Assembly: GCA_000337115.1 (NCBI GenBank)
Contig: AOIR01000050.1
Location: 110,063 to 174,062 of the forward strand
Direction of reading: 5' to 3'
DNA: 64,000 nucleotides
From: Natrinema thermotolerans DSM 11552
GTDB lineage: Archaea > Halobacteriota > Halobacteria > Halobacteriales > Natrialbaceae
Shown here: in pieces, positions 1 to 8,917 of the stretch
Position numbering within the stretch: position 1 is the stretch's first letter
Layout of the letters: every line of letters starts with the position of its first letter
Notes under the pieces: generated by a model
What the model saw: the letters and a program-made list of their open reading frames with translations, nothing else
Told to the model about the DNA's origin: nothing
The model's database searches: none
Made by a program: the position numbers and the translations under genes

Positions 1-567
1 CCGGCCGGCCACGAGGGAGCGACCGTCACCGTCCCGGCCTACCGGGATCACGAACTCGTCGACGTGATCACCGATCGCGTCTCGACGGGGCTCGCCGCGG
101 GCGCGCTCGATCACGACGCCGTCCGCGACCTCGCAGCCTGGGCCGACGGGAACGCCCACGACGCCCTGGCGGCGCTGTTCGGTGCGGCCGTCCTCGCCAG
201 CGAGGACGACGCCGATCGGATCGAGCGGCCCCACCTCGAGCGGGCCCGCGCGGCCGTCCCCGACGACGGCGTCCACGTTGGCCGGGCGCTGGCGCTTTCG
301 GAAACCCGCCAGCGGGTGCTATCGGCGCTGGTCGCCCTCGAGCCGGACGACCGGCCGATCGACGAAATCGCGGCCGCCATCGCCGACCGGTCGTCGCTGA
401 CCGCCGGGACCGTCGAGCGGTTCCTGTACGAACTCGCGGACCGGGGCGTCGTCGAACGAATGCCCGTGGCGGTACGGTCGGGCGGCAGCGGTCGCCGGCC
501 GAGTACGGTCGAGCCGCGGTTTCCGACGATCGCGTTCCGCGCGCTGACGACGGCCGACGGCGGTTGA
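1..567 (+). CDS. Orc1/Cdc6 family replication initiator, C-terminal part
   Basis: The frame is open from base 1 to a TGA at 565-567, so the gene starts upstream of the window. The visible 188 residues match the end of archaeal Orc1/Cdc6 proteins: the segment YRDHELVDVITDRVS followed by a helical lid region rich in Ala and Asp, then a winged-helix domain (about the last 90 residues, beginning near LALSETRQRVLSALVAL). In this family the AAA+ ATPase binds ATP and the winged helix binds origin repeats to load MCM. The Walker motifs would lie upstream and cannot be checked. Haloarchaea carry many Orc1/Cdc6 paralogs, so this need not be a main-origin initiator. Confidence 0.82.
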   Translation, partial: PAGHEGATVTVPAYRDHELVDVITDRVSTGLAAGALDHDAVRDLAAWADGNAHDALAALFGAAVLASEDDADRIERPHLERARAAVPDDGVHVGRALALSETRQRVLSALVALEPDDRPIDEIAAAIADRSSLTAGTVERFLYELADRGVVERMPVAVRSGGSGRRPSTVEPRFPTIAFRALTTADGG

Positions 568-575
568 TCGACGCG

Positions 576-1517
576 CTAGCCGGCAGGGTCGTCGTACTCG
601 AGTCCGCTTGTGTATCGGTTCGCCAGCAGAACGGCGACGACGCCGACGGCCCCCGCCGCCACCGCAATCGGCAGCGTCGCGGTCGGTTCCGAGCCGACGT
701 TGGTCGCTATCTCGGTCGCCGGCAGGCGCAACGCCCCGACCATCAAACTCACCAGAAAAGCGAGCGTCGCTGCCCGGTAGGACTCGAGCGCGCGTCGAAC
801 GACGTGTGCCATCGTAAACAGGCCGATCACCGTCCCGAGCAAGTACAGCGCGACGACGGTCCCTGACTCGACGACCGACCCGGCGGTCCCGCCGCCGGCC
901 AGCCCGAGCAGGCCGTCGACGAACGCGGTCAGCGTCGCAGTCATGAACTCGTACTGGCCCAGTAGCAGCAGGAAGAAGGCCCCGGAGATCCCCGGGAGGA
1001 TCATCGCACAGACCGCGATCGCACCCGCGAGGACGACCATCGCCGGCCCGTGTGAGACGCCCGTTGCCGTCACACCCGTGATCGCGGCGGCGATCGCGAT
1101 CCCCGCGATCGAGACGGCGAGTCGCCGGCCAGTCCAGCGATCGATCTCGCCGTACAACACGATCGCCGACGCACTGATCAACCCGAAGAAGAAGCCGTAG
1201 GTCGGCACCGGATACTCGGTTACCGCGGTGTGTAACACCCGCGACAACACCACGATCGCCGTCGCGATCCCCAGTCCGAGCGCCGCCAGAAAGCCGGCGT
1301 CGATCCGCTCGAGTTCGGCCCGCAGGGCCGCCCGCTGGGCCGGCTCGTGGAGCCGCCACGCCGATCGAAATTTTCGGGGATCGATCGTCGTGATCGCCCG
1401 AATCAACCGATCGTAGATCCCGAGAATCAGTGCGATCGTCGCGCCCGAAACGCCGGGGACGACGTCGGCAGATCCCATGGAGAACCCCTTCAAGTAGACG
1501 GCGAAAAGCTCCCGCAT
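576..1517 (-). CDS. DUF368 membrane protein, probable polyprenyl-phosphate transporter (PopT-like)
   Basis: A multi-pass membrane protein of 313 residues from the ATG at 1515-1517; an upstream in-frame TTG at 1542-1544 would add nine residues but is less likely. The N-terminus has the DUF368 hallmark KGFSMGSADVVPGVSGATIA, and a second inverted-repeat-like copy with ILPGISGAFFLLLLGQYE lies near residue 190. Bacterial DUF368 proteins (PopT) have been linked to returning undecaprenyl phosphate across the membrane. The gene lies 68 bp downstream of aglB on the same strand, so dolichol-phosphate recycling after N-glycosylation is a natural inference. The family call is firm; the substrate is inferred. 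Confidence 0.85.
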   Translation of the reverse strand: MRELFAVYLKGFSMGSADVVPGVSGATIALILGIYDRLIRAITTIDPRKFRSAWRLHEPAQRAALRAELERIDAGFLAALGLGIATAIVVLSRVLHTAVTEYPVPTYGFFFGLISASAIVLYGEIDRWTGRRLAVSIAGIAIAAAITGVTATGVSHGPAMVVLAGAIAVCAMILPGISGAFFLLLLGQYEFMTATLTAFVDGLLGLAGGGTAGSVVESGTVVALYLLGTVIGLFTMAHVVRRALESYRAATLAFLVSLMVGALRLPATEIATNVGSEPTATLPIAVAAGAVGVVAVLLANRYTSGLEYDDPAG

Positions 1518-1585
1518 CGTCGGTATTTGGGGCGGATCTCGCAAAAGCCTTCTTCCCGCTGGGTGTCCGATCGGCGAGCGACCGA

Positions 1586-4525
1586 TCAGCTCGCCGGCTC
1601 GGCGGCGATCGGCGCGACGGCCGCCGCCGTCTCGTTGTCCGTCGATCCGTCGCCGGCCGTGCCGTCGTCGGTCGACCCGCCGTCGTCCGTCTCGTTGCCG
1701 GTCGTTTCGTTCCCAGCAGTTCCGTTGCTCTCGTTACCCGTGTCGGTCTCGATCTCCTCGAGGGTGACGTCGACCGACTCGCCGTCGACGACGGCCGGTT
1801 CCGGAACCGTCGTTTCGCCGCCGTACTGGACGGTCTCGTTGCCGGAGGGCGCGATGGCTCGAACGGTGTAGTTGCCCAGCGCCTCGACGCTGCTGTCGGT
1901 GTAACCGTCCTCGACGCCGAGTTCGTCGTTCGTCGCGTACGGGACAGTCACCTCGAAGCTGCCGTCCGCGTCCACGTCGGCGGTCTGTCTGTAGGCGAAC
2001 GTCCGTCCGGTGCCGGTCTCGAGCGGGACGCTGACTACGGCCGTGGCGTTGTCGGCGTCGATCGACTCGGCGTCGACGCTACCGGTGATCGTCGCGCCCG
2101 CGACGCGTTCGTAGGTCTTGACTCTCGACTCGACGTGGGCGTCCCACATCGGAACGCCGAGTTGCTGATACACCTGGTCGCTGCTCCGTGCTTGTGCGAG
2201 CTGTTGTTGAATCGCTGCCGTCTGGTTACTCCAGCCGGTGTCGAGGTTCTGTCCGGTCGCCCGGTTGTACCGGCTAATCGGCAGGGAGTAGTGGGGGAGT
2301 CGCTGATTGCCCACCTGCATCCCGCCGACGATCGCGTAGTCGTCGCTCTCGTGAACCAGCCGGTAGTGTTCCATGCCGGCCGCGTCCTGCCGATACAGCG
2401 ACGCGGTCGTCGTGTTCTCGTAGACCTCATTTCCGCTCGGAAGCTGGATCGAGCTGTTTCCAGCTTGGAACTGTTCGCTCTGAACGTACGCGCTGTAATC
2501 GGGCCCGGACCACGCCGTGATCGCACTGAACTTCCCGCCGGCCATCTGGTCGTCGATCATCACGTATCGGATCCCTTCGCCCTCCTGAGAGTCGTTGCCG
2601 ACGGCTCCCTCGAGTTCCTCGGTCGATCGATTCACGACAGGTTCACCGGCGGCGATCCCATCGAGGATCAGTTCCGCTTCCGCCTCGGACTGGGCAGTCA
2701 AGAACTCGGAAGACGACCGCGCGTTCTGCTGGAACGGGTTCGAATGGGGGATCCGTTCGCCCTGGGTCGTTATCAGGTGGCCGTAGTCCCACCACGACAT
2801 GACGCCGTAGGTCCCGTCGGGATACTCGTAATCACCGTCCTCTGGGGTGTAGCTCCCGTAGTAGTCGAGCGTATCGGCGTTGTTCGCACCGCCGTAGTTA
2901 CCCGGTGCCGGCGTGTTCTCCGCGAGCCACTCGTTGGACTCCTCCCAGGCCATCGCGTCGGGGTGCGGTCGAGCGCCCTCGGCGTTCCCCCAGGCCGTTC
3001 CCGATGCCAGCGGCGGTAACAACGGCGCAAACAGTAACAAGACCACGAGGATGACGACGATCACCTGATAGGTCTCGATCGACCTGAGCGATTCGATGCC
3101 GCCCCTGATATCGAGATCGAACAGCCGAACCACGTCCGCGACGAACGCGGCGTTAACGACCGCGACAGCGAGAACGAGGTAGTACGCAAACCGAAGCTGT
3201 GTGGCCGCCATACTGGTCAGGAACAGTGACCAGACGATCACCAGCGTATACTCGGCGCGATACTCGCGGCCGAGAAGCGGCCGCACGACGAGCAACACGA
3301 GCCCCGCGACCATCGTGTAGAACGCGGCACCGAACTCGTCGAAGACGTGAGAGAGGAACTGATCCGGTGGCTTGGCCTCGCCGATCGTGAGGTCCGTTGC
3401 CGTCCCGCCGATCGGGAGAACCCGGCGCACCGCGTTGCCGACGATCGTATCGAACAGGCCGGGCAGGACGAGCCACGCCCCCACTCCGATCGCACCGAGG
3501 AGACCGGCGATGGCGACGGGGTAGTACTGGCGCTCGAGATCACGGTTGTTCCACTCACGGGCGAGCCACGCCATGAACACGCAGCCGGCGGCCACGAGGA
3601 AAGCAGCGAGTGGCTGGAGGAGGCCTAACGACGTCGACCCCGTACTGCCGGGCCGTTCGATCAACAGAATCGACAGCAGCCCCGTGACGCCAAGGCTTAC
3701 TGCCCCGACGAAGGCGACGTGGTCGGGCGAAACGCCCCGGAGATAATCGACGCAGAGCTGTACGGTAAAGAAGACGCTGAAGATCCCGATCAGAAGAATC
3801 GCCGACGGCCAGACCCAGATATACAAGGTCATCGCAATCCCCGCGAGCGTGCTGTAGACGAGTGGGGACCGGAGGGTATCCCAGTCGCGGTCGACGACGA
3901 GTTCGTAGATCGGCTTGTCCCGTTCGGCCACGCGCAACGCGACCATCATCGCCAGGACCGCGATCGCCATGAACAGCACCTCGCCGACGTGGTGGTCGAG
4001 CTGCCCCACCAACGAGCGCCGAAGGAAGGTCCCGGGCGCGAGCGCGAGGACGAGAACCGAAACGATGCCGCCGATCGTCCCGCCGAGTCGCCGCCCGGCG
4101 TAGAAGACCGGGATCGCGACGAGCGCGGCCATGACCGGAATCGCAAGCAGCGAAACCGTATACAGGGTCTCGGGCGACGGATCACCGAGGCCGACGATCA
4201 TCGCTACCGTGACGATGAGTTGGTCGAACAGCGTCCCGAACTGGCCCACGTAGTTGCCGGACGGGAATCCGGTCCAGACCTCGTAGGGCATCGTATGCGG
4301 GTAGTTTTCGGCAGTCCAGTTGATCGTTCGCCAGTGATACCACGAGTCGATACCGGACAGCGCGGGCTGTCCGCCGTCCGTGACGAACCGGTCGTACATC
4401 TGGGTTCGGACCCAGACCATAAACAGCATCACGACCCCGACGATGGGGATATGATACCAGTCTCGCCACGCCTCGAGGGTGGAGGTTTCTGCTCCCTCGT
4501 CGACGTGTTCGGTGTCCGTACTCAT
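1586..4525 (-). CDS. aglB: Dolichyl-phosphooligosaccharide-protein glycotransferase AglB (STT3 family)
   Basis: Oligosaccharyltransferase that moves the lipid-linked glycan to Asn in NxS/T sequons outside the membrane. About 979 residues from the ATG at 4523-4525; a TTG 24 nt upstream is the alternative. The N-terminal half has many membrane segments and the loop motif GIDSWYHWRTI. The soluble half holds the STT3 signature WWDYGH at about residues 578-583, within SWWDYGHLITTQGER. The C-terminus is a Gly/Asn/Thr/Asp-rich tail with five sequons, just before the end. The start lies 24 nt from a TATA-like 12-mer, consistent with a leaderless transcript. DUF368 follows on the same strand. Confidence 0.95.
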   Translation of the reverse strand: MSTDTEHVDEGAETSTLEAWRDWYHIPIVGVVMLFMVWVRTQMYDRFVTDGGQPALSGIDSWYHWRTINWTAENYPHTMPYEVWTGFPSGNYVGQFGTLFDQLIVTVAMIVGLGDPSPETLYTVSLLAIPVMAALVAIPVFYAGRRLGGTIGGIVSVLVLALAPGTFLRRSLVGQLDHHVGEVLFMAIAVLAMMVALRVAERDKPIYELVVDRDWDTLRSPLVYSTLAGIAMTLYIWVWPSAILLIGIFSVFFTVQLCVDYLRGVSPDHVAFVGAVSLGVTGLLSILLIERPGSTGSTSLGLLQPLAAFLVAAGCVFMAWLAREWNNRDLERQYYPVAIAGLLGAIGVGAWLVLPGLFDTIVGNAVRRVLPIGGTATDLTIGEAKPPDQFLSHVFDEFGAAFYTMVAGLVLLVVRPLLGREYRAEYTLVIVWSLFLTSMAATQLRFAYYLVLAVAVVNAAFVADVVRLFDLDIRGGIESLRSIETYQVIVVILVVLLLFAPLLPPLASGTAWGNAEGARPHPDAMAWEESNEWLAENTPAPGNYGGANNADTLDYYGSYTPEDGDYEYPDGTYGVMSWWDYGHLITTQGERIPHSNPFQQNARSSSEFLTAQSEAEAELILDGIAAGEPVVNRSTEELEGAVGNDSQEGEGIRYVMIDDQMAGGKFSAITAWSGPDYSAYVQSEQFQAGNSSIQLPSGNEVYENTTTASLYRQDAAGMEHYRLVHESDDYAIVGGMQVGNQRLPHYSLPISRYNRATGQNLDTGWSNQTAAIQQQLAQARSSDQVYQQLGVPMWDAHVESRVKTYERVAGATITGSVDAESIDADNATAVVSVPLETGTGRTFAYRQTADVDADGSFEVTVPYATNDELGVEDGYTDSSVEALGNYTVRAIAPSGNETVQYGGETTVPEPAVVDGESVDVTLEEIETDTGNESNGTAGNETTGNETDDGGSTDDGTAGDGSTDNETAAAVAPIAAEPAS

Positions 4526-4548
4526 TAGGTTCCACCAGACCCAAGCCA

Positions 4549-4675
4549 AGAATAAGCCTTGTCATATACGCGTCGCCGTTTGATACCCCGTCTAACGACG
4601 GAGTCGGAGCGACGATACTCCGGTTTTCGGACCGTTCCTCCGCCGAGCGGGTTACTGAAGGAAAAGGCTTATTCT
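4549..4675. promoter_or_regulatory. Divergent aglB / aglG-like promoter pair with identical 12-mers
   Basis: The 12-mer AAGGCTTATTCT occurs on the minus strand at 4549-4560 and on the plus strand at 4664-4675. In both cases its last base is 24 nt from the A of the ATG (4525 for aglB, 4699 for the glycosyltransferase). A TATA-like CTTATT about 25-30 nt before the start is typical of haloarchaeal leaderless promoters. Identical sequence and spacing imply co-expression of the two divergent genes. Confidence 0.75.
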
Positions 4676-4698
4676 CGCCTCTCCGAAATCGAGTCCCG

Positions 4699-5658
4699 AT
4701 GAAGGTCTCCGTCGTCATCTGTACGTACGCGATGGACCGGTACGACGTCTTCTCGGAGTGCGTCGACAGCGTCCTCGCACAGACCTACGACCCCCTCGAG
4801 ATCGTCCTCGTCGTCGACGGCAACGAGCCGGTCTTCGACCGCGTGAGAGATGACTACGGGGGCCTCGAGGACGTCATCCTCCACTGTAACGACGAGAATC
4901 AAGGCATCTCCTACAGCCGGACCCGCGGAGCCGAGATCGCGACCGGCGACGTGGTCGCGTTCATCGACGACGATGCCGTCGCCGAAGAGGACTGGGTCGC
5001 GGAATTGGCTCGAGTCTACGCCGAAACTGACGCTATCGCGGTCGGCGGCCACGTCGCCTCCGACTGGGTGACCGAAAAACCCGACTTCTTCCCCGCGGAG
5101 TTCTACTGGCTCGTCGGCTGTGACGAGCGCGGGATGGGCGATCACATGGAGGAGCTTCGCAACACCTACGGTTCGAACATTTCCTACCGGCGGGACGTCT
5201 TTCTCGCCGTCGGCGGCTACGACGAAAATACGGGCCGGAAAGGCGACCGTCACATCCAAGCCCACGAAGCGCCGGTCTGTATCCGGATGGCGAACGCGTA
5301 CGGCAAGGGCGTGATCTACAACACCGACGCCGTCGTTCACCACAAACTGTTCGATTATCGGGGCGACTTCCAGTGGCTCGTGTTCCGAGCCTTCTGGCAG
5401 GGCTACTCGAAACGGATCATGGATCTGCTGTTACCCGAGGCGAAAGGCGACAAAAACGAGTACCTGCAACAGCTCATGCTCGAGTTCGTTCCGGATCGGC
5501 TATCCGACCTCTTGCGACGCCCGTCGAGTGCGAAGGTCAAACAGCTTGTTACGATCTTCGTGTTCACCGCTGCGGTCGGCTTCGGCTACCTGTATGGACT
5601 TGCGGAAGTGGATCGGGCGGAACTGACCGCCGAGCGTGACACGCCGAGCGGCGCGTGA
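4699..5658 (+). CDS. GT2 family glycosyltransferase, AglG-like (lipid-linked sugar extension)
   Basis: A 319-residue GT-A glycosyltransferase. It starts with the GT2 core MKVSVVICTYAMDRYDVFSE and has VLVVDGNEPVF, NDENQGISYSRTRGAE and the metal-binding FIDDDAVAEEDW near residue 95. A hydrophobic C-terminal segment (IFVFTAAVGFGYLYGLA) could anchor it to the membrane. Resemblance to haloarchaeal AglG, which adds a hexuronic acid to glucosyl-dolichyl phosphate in Haloferax, is from memory. Position beside aglB and the presence of aglF and aglM (UDP-glucuronate supply) fit that role. The exact donor and acceptor cannot be read from sequence. Confidence 0.8.
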   Translation: MKVSVVICTYAMDRYDVFSECVDSVLAQTYDPLEIVLVVDGNEPVFDRVRDDYGGLEDVILHCNDENQGISYSRTRGAEIATGDVVAFIDDDAVAEEDWVAELARVYAETDAIAVGGHVASDWVTEKPDFFPAEFYWLVGCDERGMGDHMEELRNTYGSNISYRRDVFLAVGGYDENTGRKGDRHIQAHEAPVCIRMANAYGKGVIYNTDAVVHHKLFDYRGDFQWLVFRAFWQGYSKRIMDLLLPEAKGDKNEYLQQLMLEFVPDRLSDLLRRPSSAKVKQLVTIFVFTAAVGFGYLYGLAEVDRAELTAERDTPSGA

Positions 5659-5673
5659 CTGCCTGCAGTCGAC

Positions 5674-6840
5674 TCAATCACCGGTTTCGTACGACTCGTA
5701 CCAATCGGGCGTGATATCGGCGCTCGCAACCGCGGTATCGACTGCCTCCCGCATCCCCTCGTGGAACGCATCCACGGAGAACCGGTCGGCGAAGGCGGCG
5801 ATCTCCGCCGGCGACCACTCGACCCCCTCCGTCTCGAACCGGCGGATCGTCTCGGCCAGCGAGGGCCCGGCTTCGCCCGCTCGCGTGTGGCAGTAGCCGT
5901 TCCTCCCGTCGACGACCTGGAACTGTGTCATCCCTTCCTCGACGCCGAGCAGCGGCGTGCCGGCCGCCAGCGCTTCGACCGGGGCGATCCCGAAGTCTTC
6001 GTCGCGGCCGTTGAACACGAAGGCCTTCGCGCCCGACAGTAGACGTCGTTTCTCGGCCTCGTCGACGTAACCGAGAAACTCGATGTTGTCGCCGGCTAAC
6101 TGCTCGAGGCGCTCGCGTTCGGGACCGTCGCCGGCAACGAGCAATCGACTCTCGAGGTCGTTGAACGCTCTGATGATCCCGTCGACGTCCTTGTGCCAGT
6201 CCAGTCGAGAGAGGGTCGCGTAGTACTCGCCGGTCTCCTCGTCGTCCGGATCGTACTCGTGGGTATCGACGGGCGGATAGACGACGCTGATCTTCTCGCT
6301 CGGCACGCCCCAGTAGCGCTCGAGGCGGCGCTTGACGAGTTCGGAGTTGACGACGTAGCGATCGGGACGGTGGGTGTTGTGGTCGAACAGGACCCGGATC
6401 GCGTAATGAAGGAGCAGTCGGAGCCGGGGGAACCGAGCGGATTCGACCGCAGTGATCTGGTCGGACTGTCTGCGGTTCGTGTGATGGATGTAGGCGACCC
6501 AGGTCTGCTCGGTCGGGGCGACGTAAAACAGCGGCTCGTTCCCGCTGGTGACGAGGACGTCGTACTCCCGGAGCGGCTCGGCGAGCTGCCATCCCACGAG
6601 ATGCGCGAGCTGTCGCGCCAGCCCGCCCCGCTCGAGGGCCCGGTTCAGTAACCGGCCCTGGATGAGCTGTTCGGCCTCGATATCGGTCGGCTCGATCGAC
6701 TCGTCGCGCCACCCGACATAAAAGGGTGCGTCCTCGAAGACGCGGGCGAGTTCCCAGGCGAGGCGATCACCGCCACCGTTGGCGTGTTCGCCCCAGTGTG
6801 CGACCGCCAGTCCTCGGCCGCCAGGTCCGAAATCGATCAT
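5674..6840 (-). CDS. GT4 family glycosyltransferase
   Basis: A 388-residue GT-B retaining glycosyltransferase (group 1). The C-terminal domain shows ATLSRLDWHKDVDGIIRAF, LLVAGDGPERERLEQLA and the nucleotide-sugar E-x7-E region EDFGIAPVEALAAGTPLLGVE. The N-terminal acceptor domain includes HWGEHANGGGDRLAWELARV, a Gly-rich loop usual at the start of GT4 proteins. No membrane segments. It ends 15 bp from the convergent AglG-like gene. It probably adds a sugar to the lipid-linked glycan; the sugar is unknown. Confidence 0.85.
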   Translation of the reverse strand: MIDFGPGGRGLAVAHWGEHANGGGDRLAWELARVFEDAPFYVGWRDESIEPTDIEAEQLIQGRLLNRALERGGLARQLAHLVGWQLAEPLREYDVLVTSGNEPLFYVAPTEQTWVAYIHHTNRRQSDQITAVESARFPRLRLLLHYAIRVLFDHNTHRPDRYVVNSELVKRRLERYWGVPSEKISVVYPPVDTHEYDPDDEETGEYYATLSRLDWHKDVDGIIRAFNDLESRLLVAGDGPERERLEQLAGDNIEFLGYVDEAEKRRLLSGAKAFVFNGRDEDFGIAPVEALAAGTPLLGVEEGMTQFQVVDGRNGYCHTRAGEAGPSLAETIRRFETEGVEWSPAEIAAFADRFSVDAFHEGMREAVDTAVASADITPDWYESYETGD

Positions 6841-6912
6841 TACACCCGTCTTCTAAACCGACGGCCATATCCTTCACGGGTTGATCGGTGGCTGCAGGGG
6901 CGCCGTTCGCCG

Positions 6913-8043
6913 TCAGTCACGCAGAACTCGCTCGTATACCTCATGAAACTGTGGCACGACGACATCGGGGTGATACCGGTCGTCGACGAACTGCCGATTT
7001 TCCCGGCCAATCCGGTCACGGTTTGCAGCGGCGTATTCGATGCTCTCGCTCAGACTTGCCGGATCACCGGGCGTCGCCAGTAGTTCCGACTGCGGGACGG
7101 TGTCGGCCGGGCCGCCGATATCGGTCGCGACGACGGGCAATCCGGCCTGCATCGCCTCGAGAATCGTCCGGCCGAACGGCTCCGGCCAGACGCCGGGGTG
7201 GACGAACACGTCCGCGTCAGCGTACGCCCGTGTGACCTCCTCGTAGGGGACCGAACCGGTGAACTCGATTCTGTCGGCCGCGGCGGTACCCGCGGCCCGC
7301 TCCGTCAGGGCGTCCCGCTCCGGACCGTCGCCGACGACCGTCAGTTCGACCCGCTCGGGGAGCCGGTCCATCGCATCGATCAGATACCGAACGCCTTTCG
7401 TGTCCCGAAGATAGCCGACGTACAGCAACCGGACCCGGTCCGTCTCTTCGGAGCCGTCGTCCGGGACGGAAAACGACGGATCGAGCATGTTCGGGATCAC
7501 CTCGTAGTCGGCGTCCTCGAGGCCGTTGTTCCGGTAGACCCGTTCGACGGCGCTGCTGAGCGGCAGGAACAGGTCGATGTTCGACAATTGTCCCAGCAAG
7601 CGGGGCCGTTCGAGACGCAACAGTGTCCGCTCGTACACTCGGCGCTTGAGCGACGGGGTCACGTTCACCTCGGCCCAGTCGACGAGCGGATATGCATTTA
7701 GCGTCGCCACCGCGGGAACGTCGAGCGTCGCGGAGAGCCGTCCCACGGCGGGATGGAGGTGCATGTTGTACGCGTGGATCACGTCGGGGTCCGGCCCGAC
7801 CGCCCTGAGCTTCCGGTAGGCGATCTCGTTCGGCAGGCTGTAGGGGTACTGGGGGACGTCCGCGAGCCGGAAGACCGGAATCCCCCCGACCGTCTCCGTC
7901 GACTCGCCGTCGAACGAGTAGACGACGACTTCGTCGACGGCGTCTCGAGCGTGGAGTTGTTCGGCGAGCAGTCGGGCACTAATCTCACCGCCGCCGGCGT
8001 GGGTCGGCGGATATCGCGGGGTAACGAGGGCAAGTCGTGTCAT
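6913..8043 (-). CDS. GT4 family glycosyltransferase
   Basis: A 376-residue GT-B glycosyltransferase. The start at 8041-8043 is chosen because MTRLALVTPRYPPTHAGGGE is the canonical beginning of a GT4 N-terminal domain; a longer in-frame start would run through the neighbouring fkbM-like gene. The C-terminal half shows LLYVGYLRDTKGVRYLIDAM, LTVVGDGPERDAL and a donor-site PEPFGRTILEAMQAGLPVVA. It starts 10 bp after the stop of the FkbM methyltransferase gene on the same strand, so the two are probably co-transcribed. Sugar specificity unknown. Confidence 0.86.
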   Translation of the reverse strand: MTRLALVTPRYPPTHAGGGEISARLLAEQLHARDAVDEVVVYSFDGESTETVGGIPVFRLADVPQYPYSLPNEIAYRKLRAVGPDPDVIHAYNMHLHPAVGRLSATLDVPAVATLNAYPLVDWAEVNVTPSLKRRVYERTLLRLERPRLLGQLSNIDLFLPLSSAVERVYRNNGLEDADYEVIPNMLDPSFSVPDDGSEETDRVRLLYVGYLRDTKGVRYLIDAMDRLPERVELTVVGDGPERDALTERAAGTAAADRIEFTGSVPYEEVTRAYADADVFVHPGVWPEPFGRTILEAMQAGLPVVATDIGGPADTVPQSELLATPGDPASLSESIEYAAANRDRIGRENRQFVDDRYHPDVVVPQFHEVYERVLRD

Positions 8044-8053
8044 TCGTCGTCTC

Positions 8054-8869
8054 TCATCGGCGTTCAGGCGGCCGGCTCGCTTCGACGAAGTAGTTTGCCC
8101 GCCGATCGCCGAGATACTCGAGGTCAAATCCCAACTCCCGAAGAAGCGTTTCGACCTCGTCGGCGCTGCCACCGATTTCCCGTACTTTCTCCGTGTGTAT
8201 TTCACAGAAAACGCGGCGACAGTTCGGATCGCTGAGCGTCTCACGGAGCCCGTCGAGCGCGAGATATTCGGCCCCTTCGATGTCGACCTTGCAGACGTTC
8301 GGCGGCTGGAGGCCGTGTTCGTCGACGAGATCGTCGCCGCGTCGCGTCTCGATCTCGAGGGTCCCGTCGCGGCCGTCGGCGAACTGGTGGCCCGTCCGTC
8401 CGTTCACGGTCATCCGGGTCGTCCCGTTCGCGTCCGAGAGTGCGACGTTAAACGTCTCGACGGGAACGTCGTTTCGGCCGACGTTCCGACGGAGGACATC
8501 GTACGCCTCCGGCGTGGGCTCGAAGGCGACGGCCCGTCCCGAATCCAGTCGATCACCGATCAGACAGGAGTAAATACCGACGTTCGCACCGATATCGTAG
8601 AACACGTCGTCTGCCTCGACGGCCGAGAGGACGCGTTCGATAAGCGCCCGTTCGGAACGGATGTCGTCGACGAAGTCGTGGCGGTCCAGACGGTGGCGGG
8701 ACATGTCGAACTCGGCGCTTACGTCGCTGACGGTATACTGTTTGTATTCGGGTTTCGTCAGCTGATAGAGCGGATCGAGGTATCCCCCGAACTTCTTTCG
8801 GGCCTCATTCGCGACTGCCCCCGCACCCTCGGAGCGGAACAGTCGATACGCCCGATGCAGGAGAGTCAT
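8054..8869 (-). CDS. FkbM family SAM-dependent methyltransferase
   Basis: A 271-residue class I methyltransferase. Motif I is DVFYDIGANVGIYSCLIG (near residue 90), followed by an acidic post-I strand AVAFEPTPEAYDVLRRNV and the FkbM signature VCKVDIEGAEYLALDGL, with VFCEIHTEKV near the end. FkbM enzymes O-methylate sugars and other small molecules. In Haloferax the methyltransferase AglP methylates a hexuronic acid of the N-glycan; this gene, inside a glycosylation locus that also makes UDP-glucuronate, could do a comparable job, but AglP orthology is not claimed. Confidence 0.85.
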   Translation of the reverse strand: MTLLHRAYRLFRSEGAGAVANEARKKFGGYLDPLYQLTKPEYKQYTVSDVSAEFDMSRHRLDRHDFVDDIRSERALIERVLSAVEADDVFYDIGANVGIYSCLIGDRLDSGRAVAFEPTPEAYDVLRRNVGRNDVPVETFNVALSDANGTTRMTVNGRTGHQFADGRDGTLEIETRRGDDLVDEHGLQPPNVCKVDIEGAEYLALDGLRETLSDPNCRRVFCEIHTEKVREIGGSADEVETLLRELGFDLEYLGDRRANYFVEASRPPERR

Positions 8870-8917
8870 GGTTATCTCATAACGCCGGCTTTGCTACAAG
8901 TAGCTGACGCTCCGTCT

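Noticed and set aside
1430-3019. Long plus-strand ORF (529 codons) opposite aglB
   Set aside because: It lies wholly antisense to the clearly recognised DUF368 and aglB genes and has Arg/Val-rich sequence typical of shadow frames in GC-rich DNA.
8044-8244. N-terminal extension of the GT4 gene up to 8244
   Set aside because: The extra 67 residues overlap the FkbM methyltransferase gene; the GT4 family starts at MTRLALVTPRYPP.
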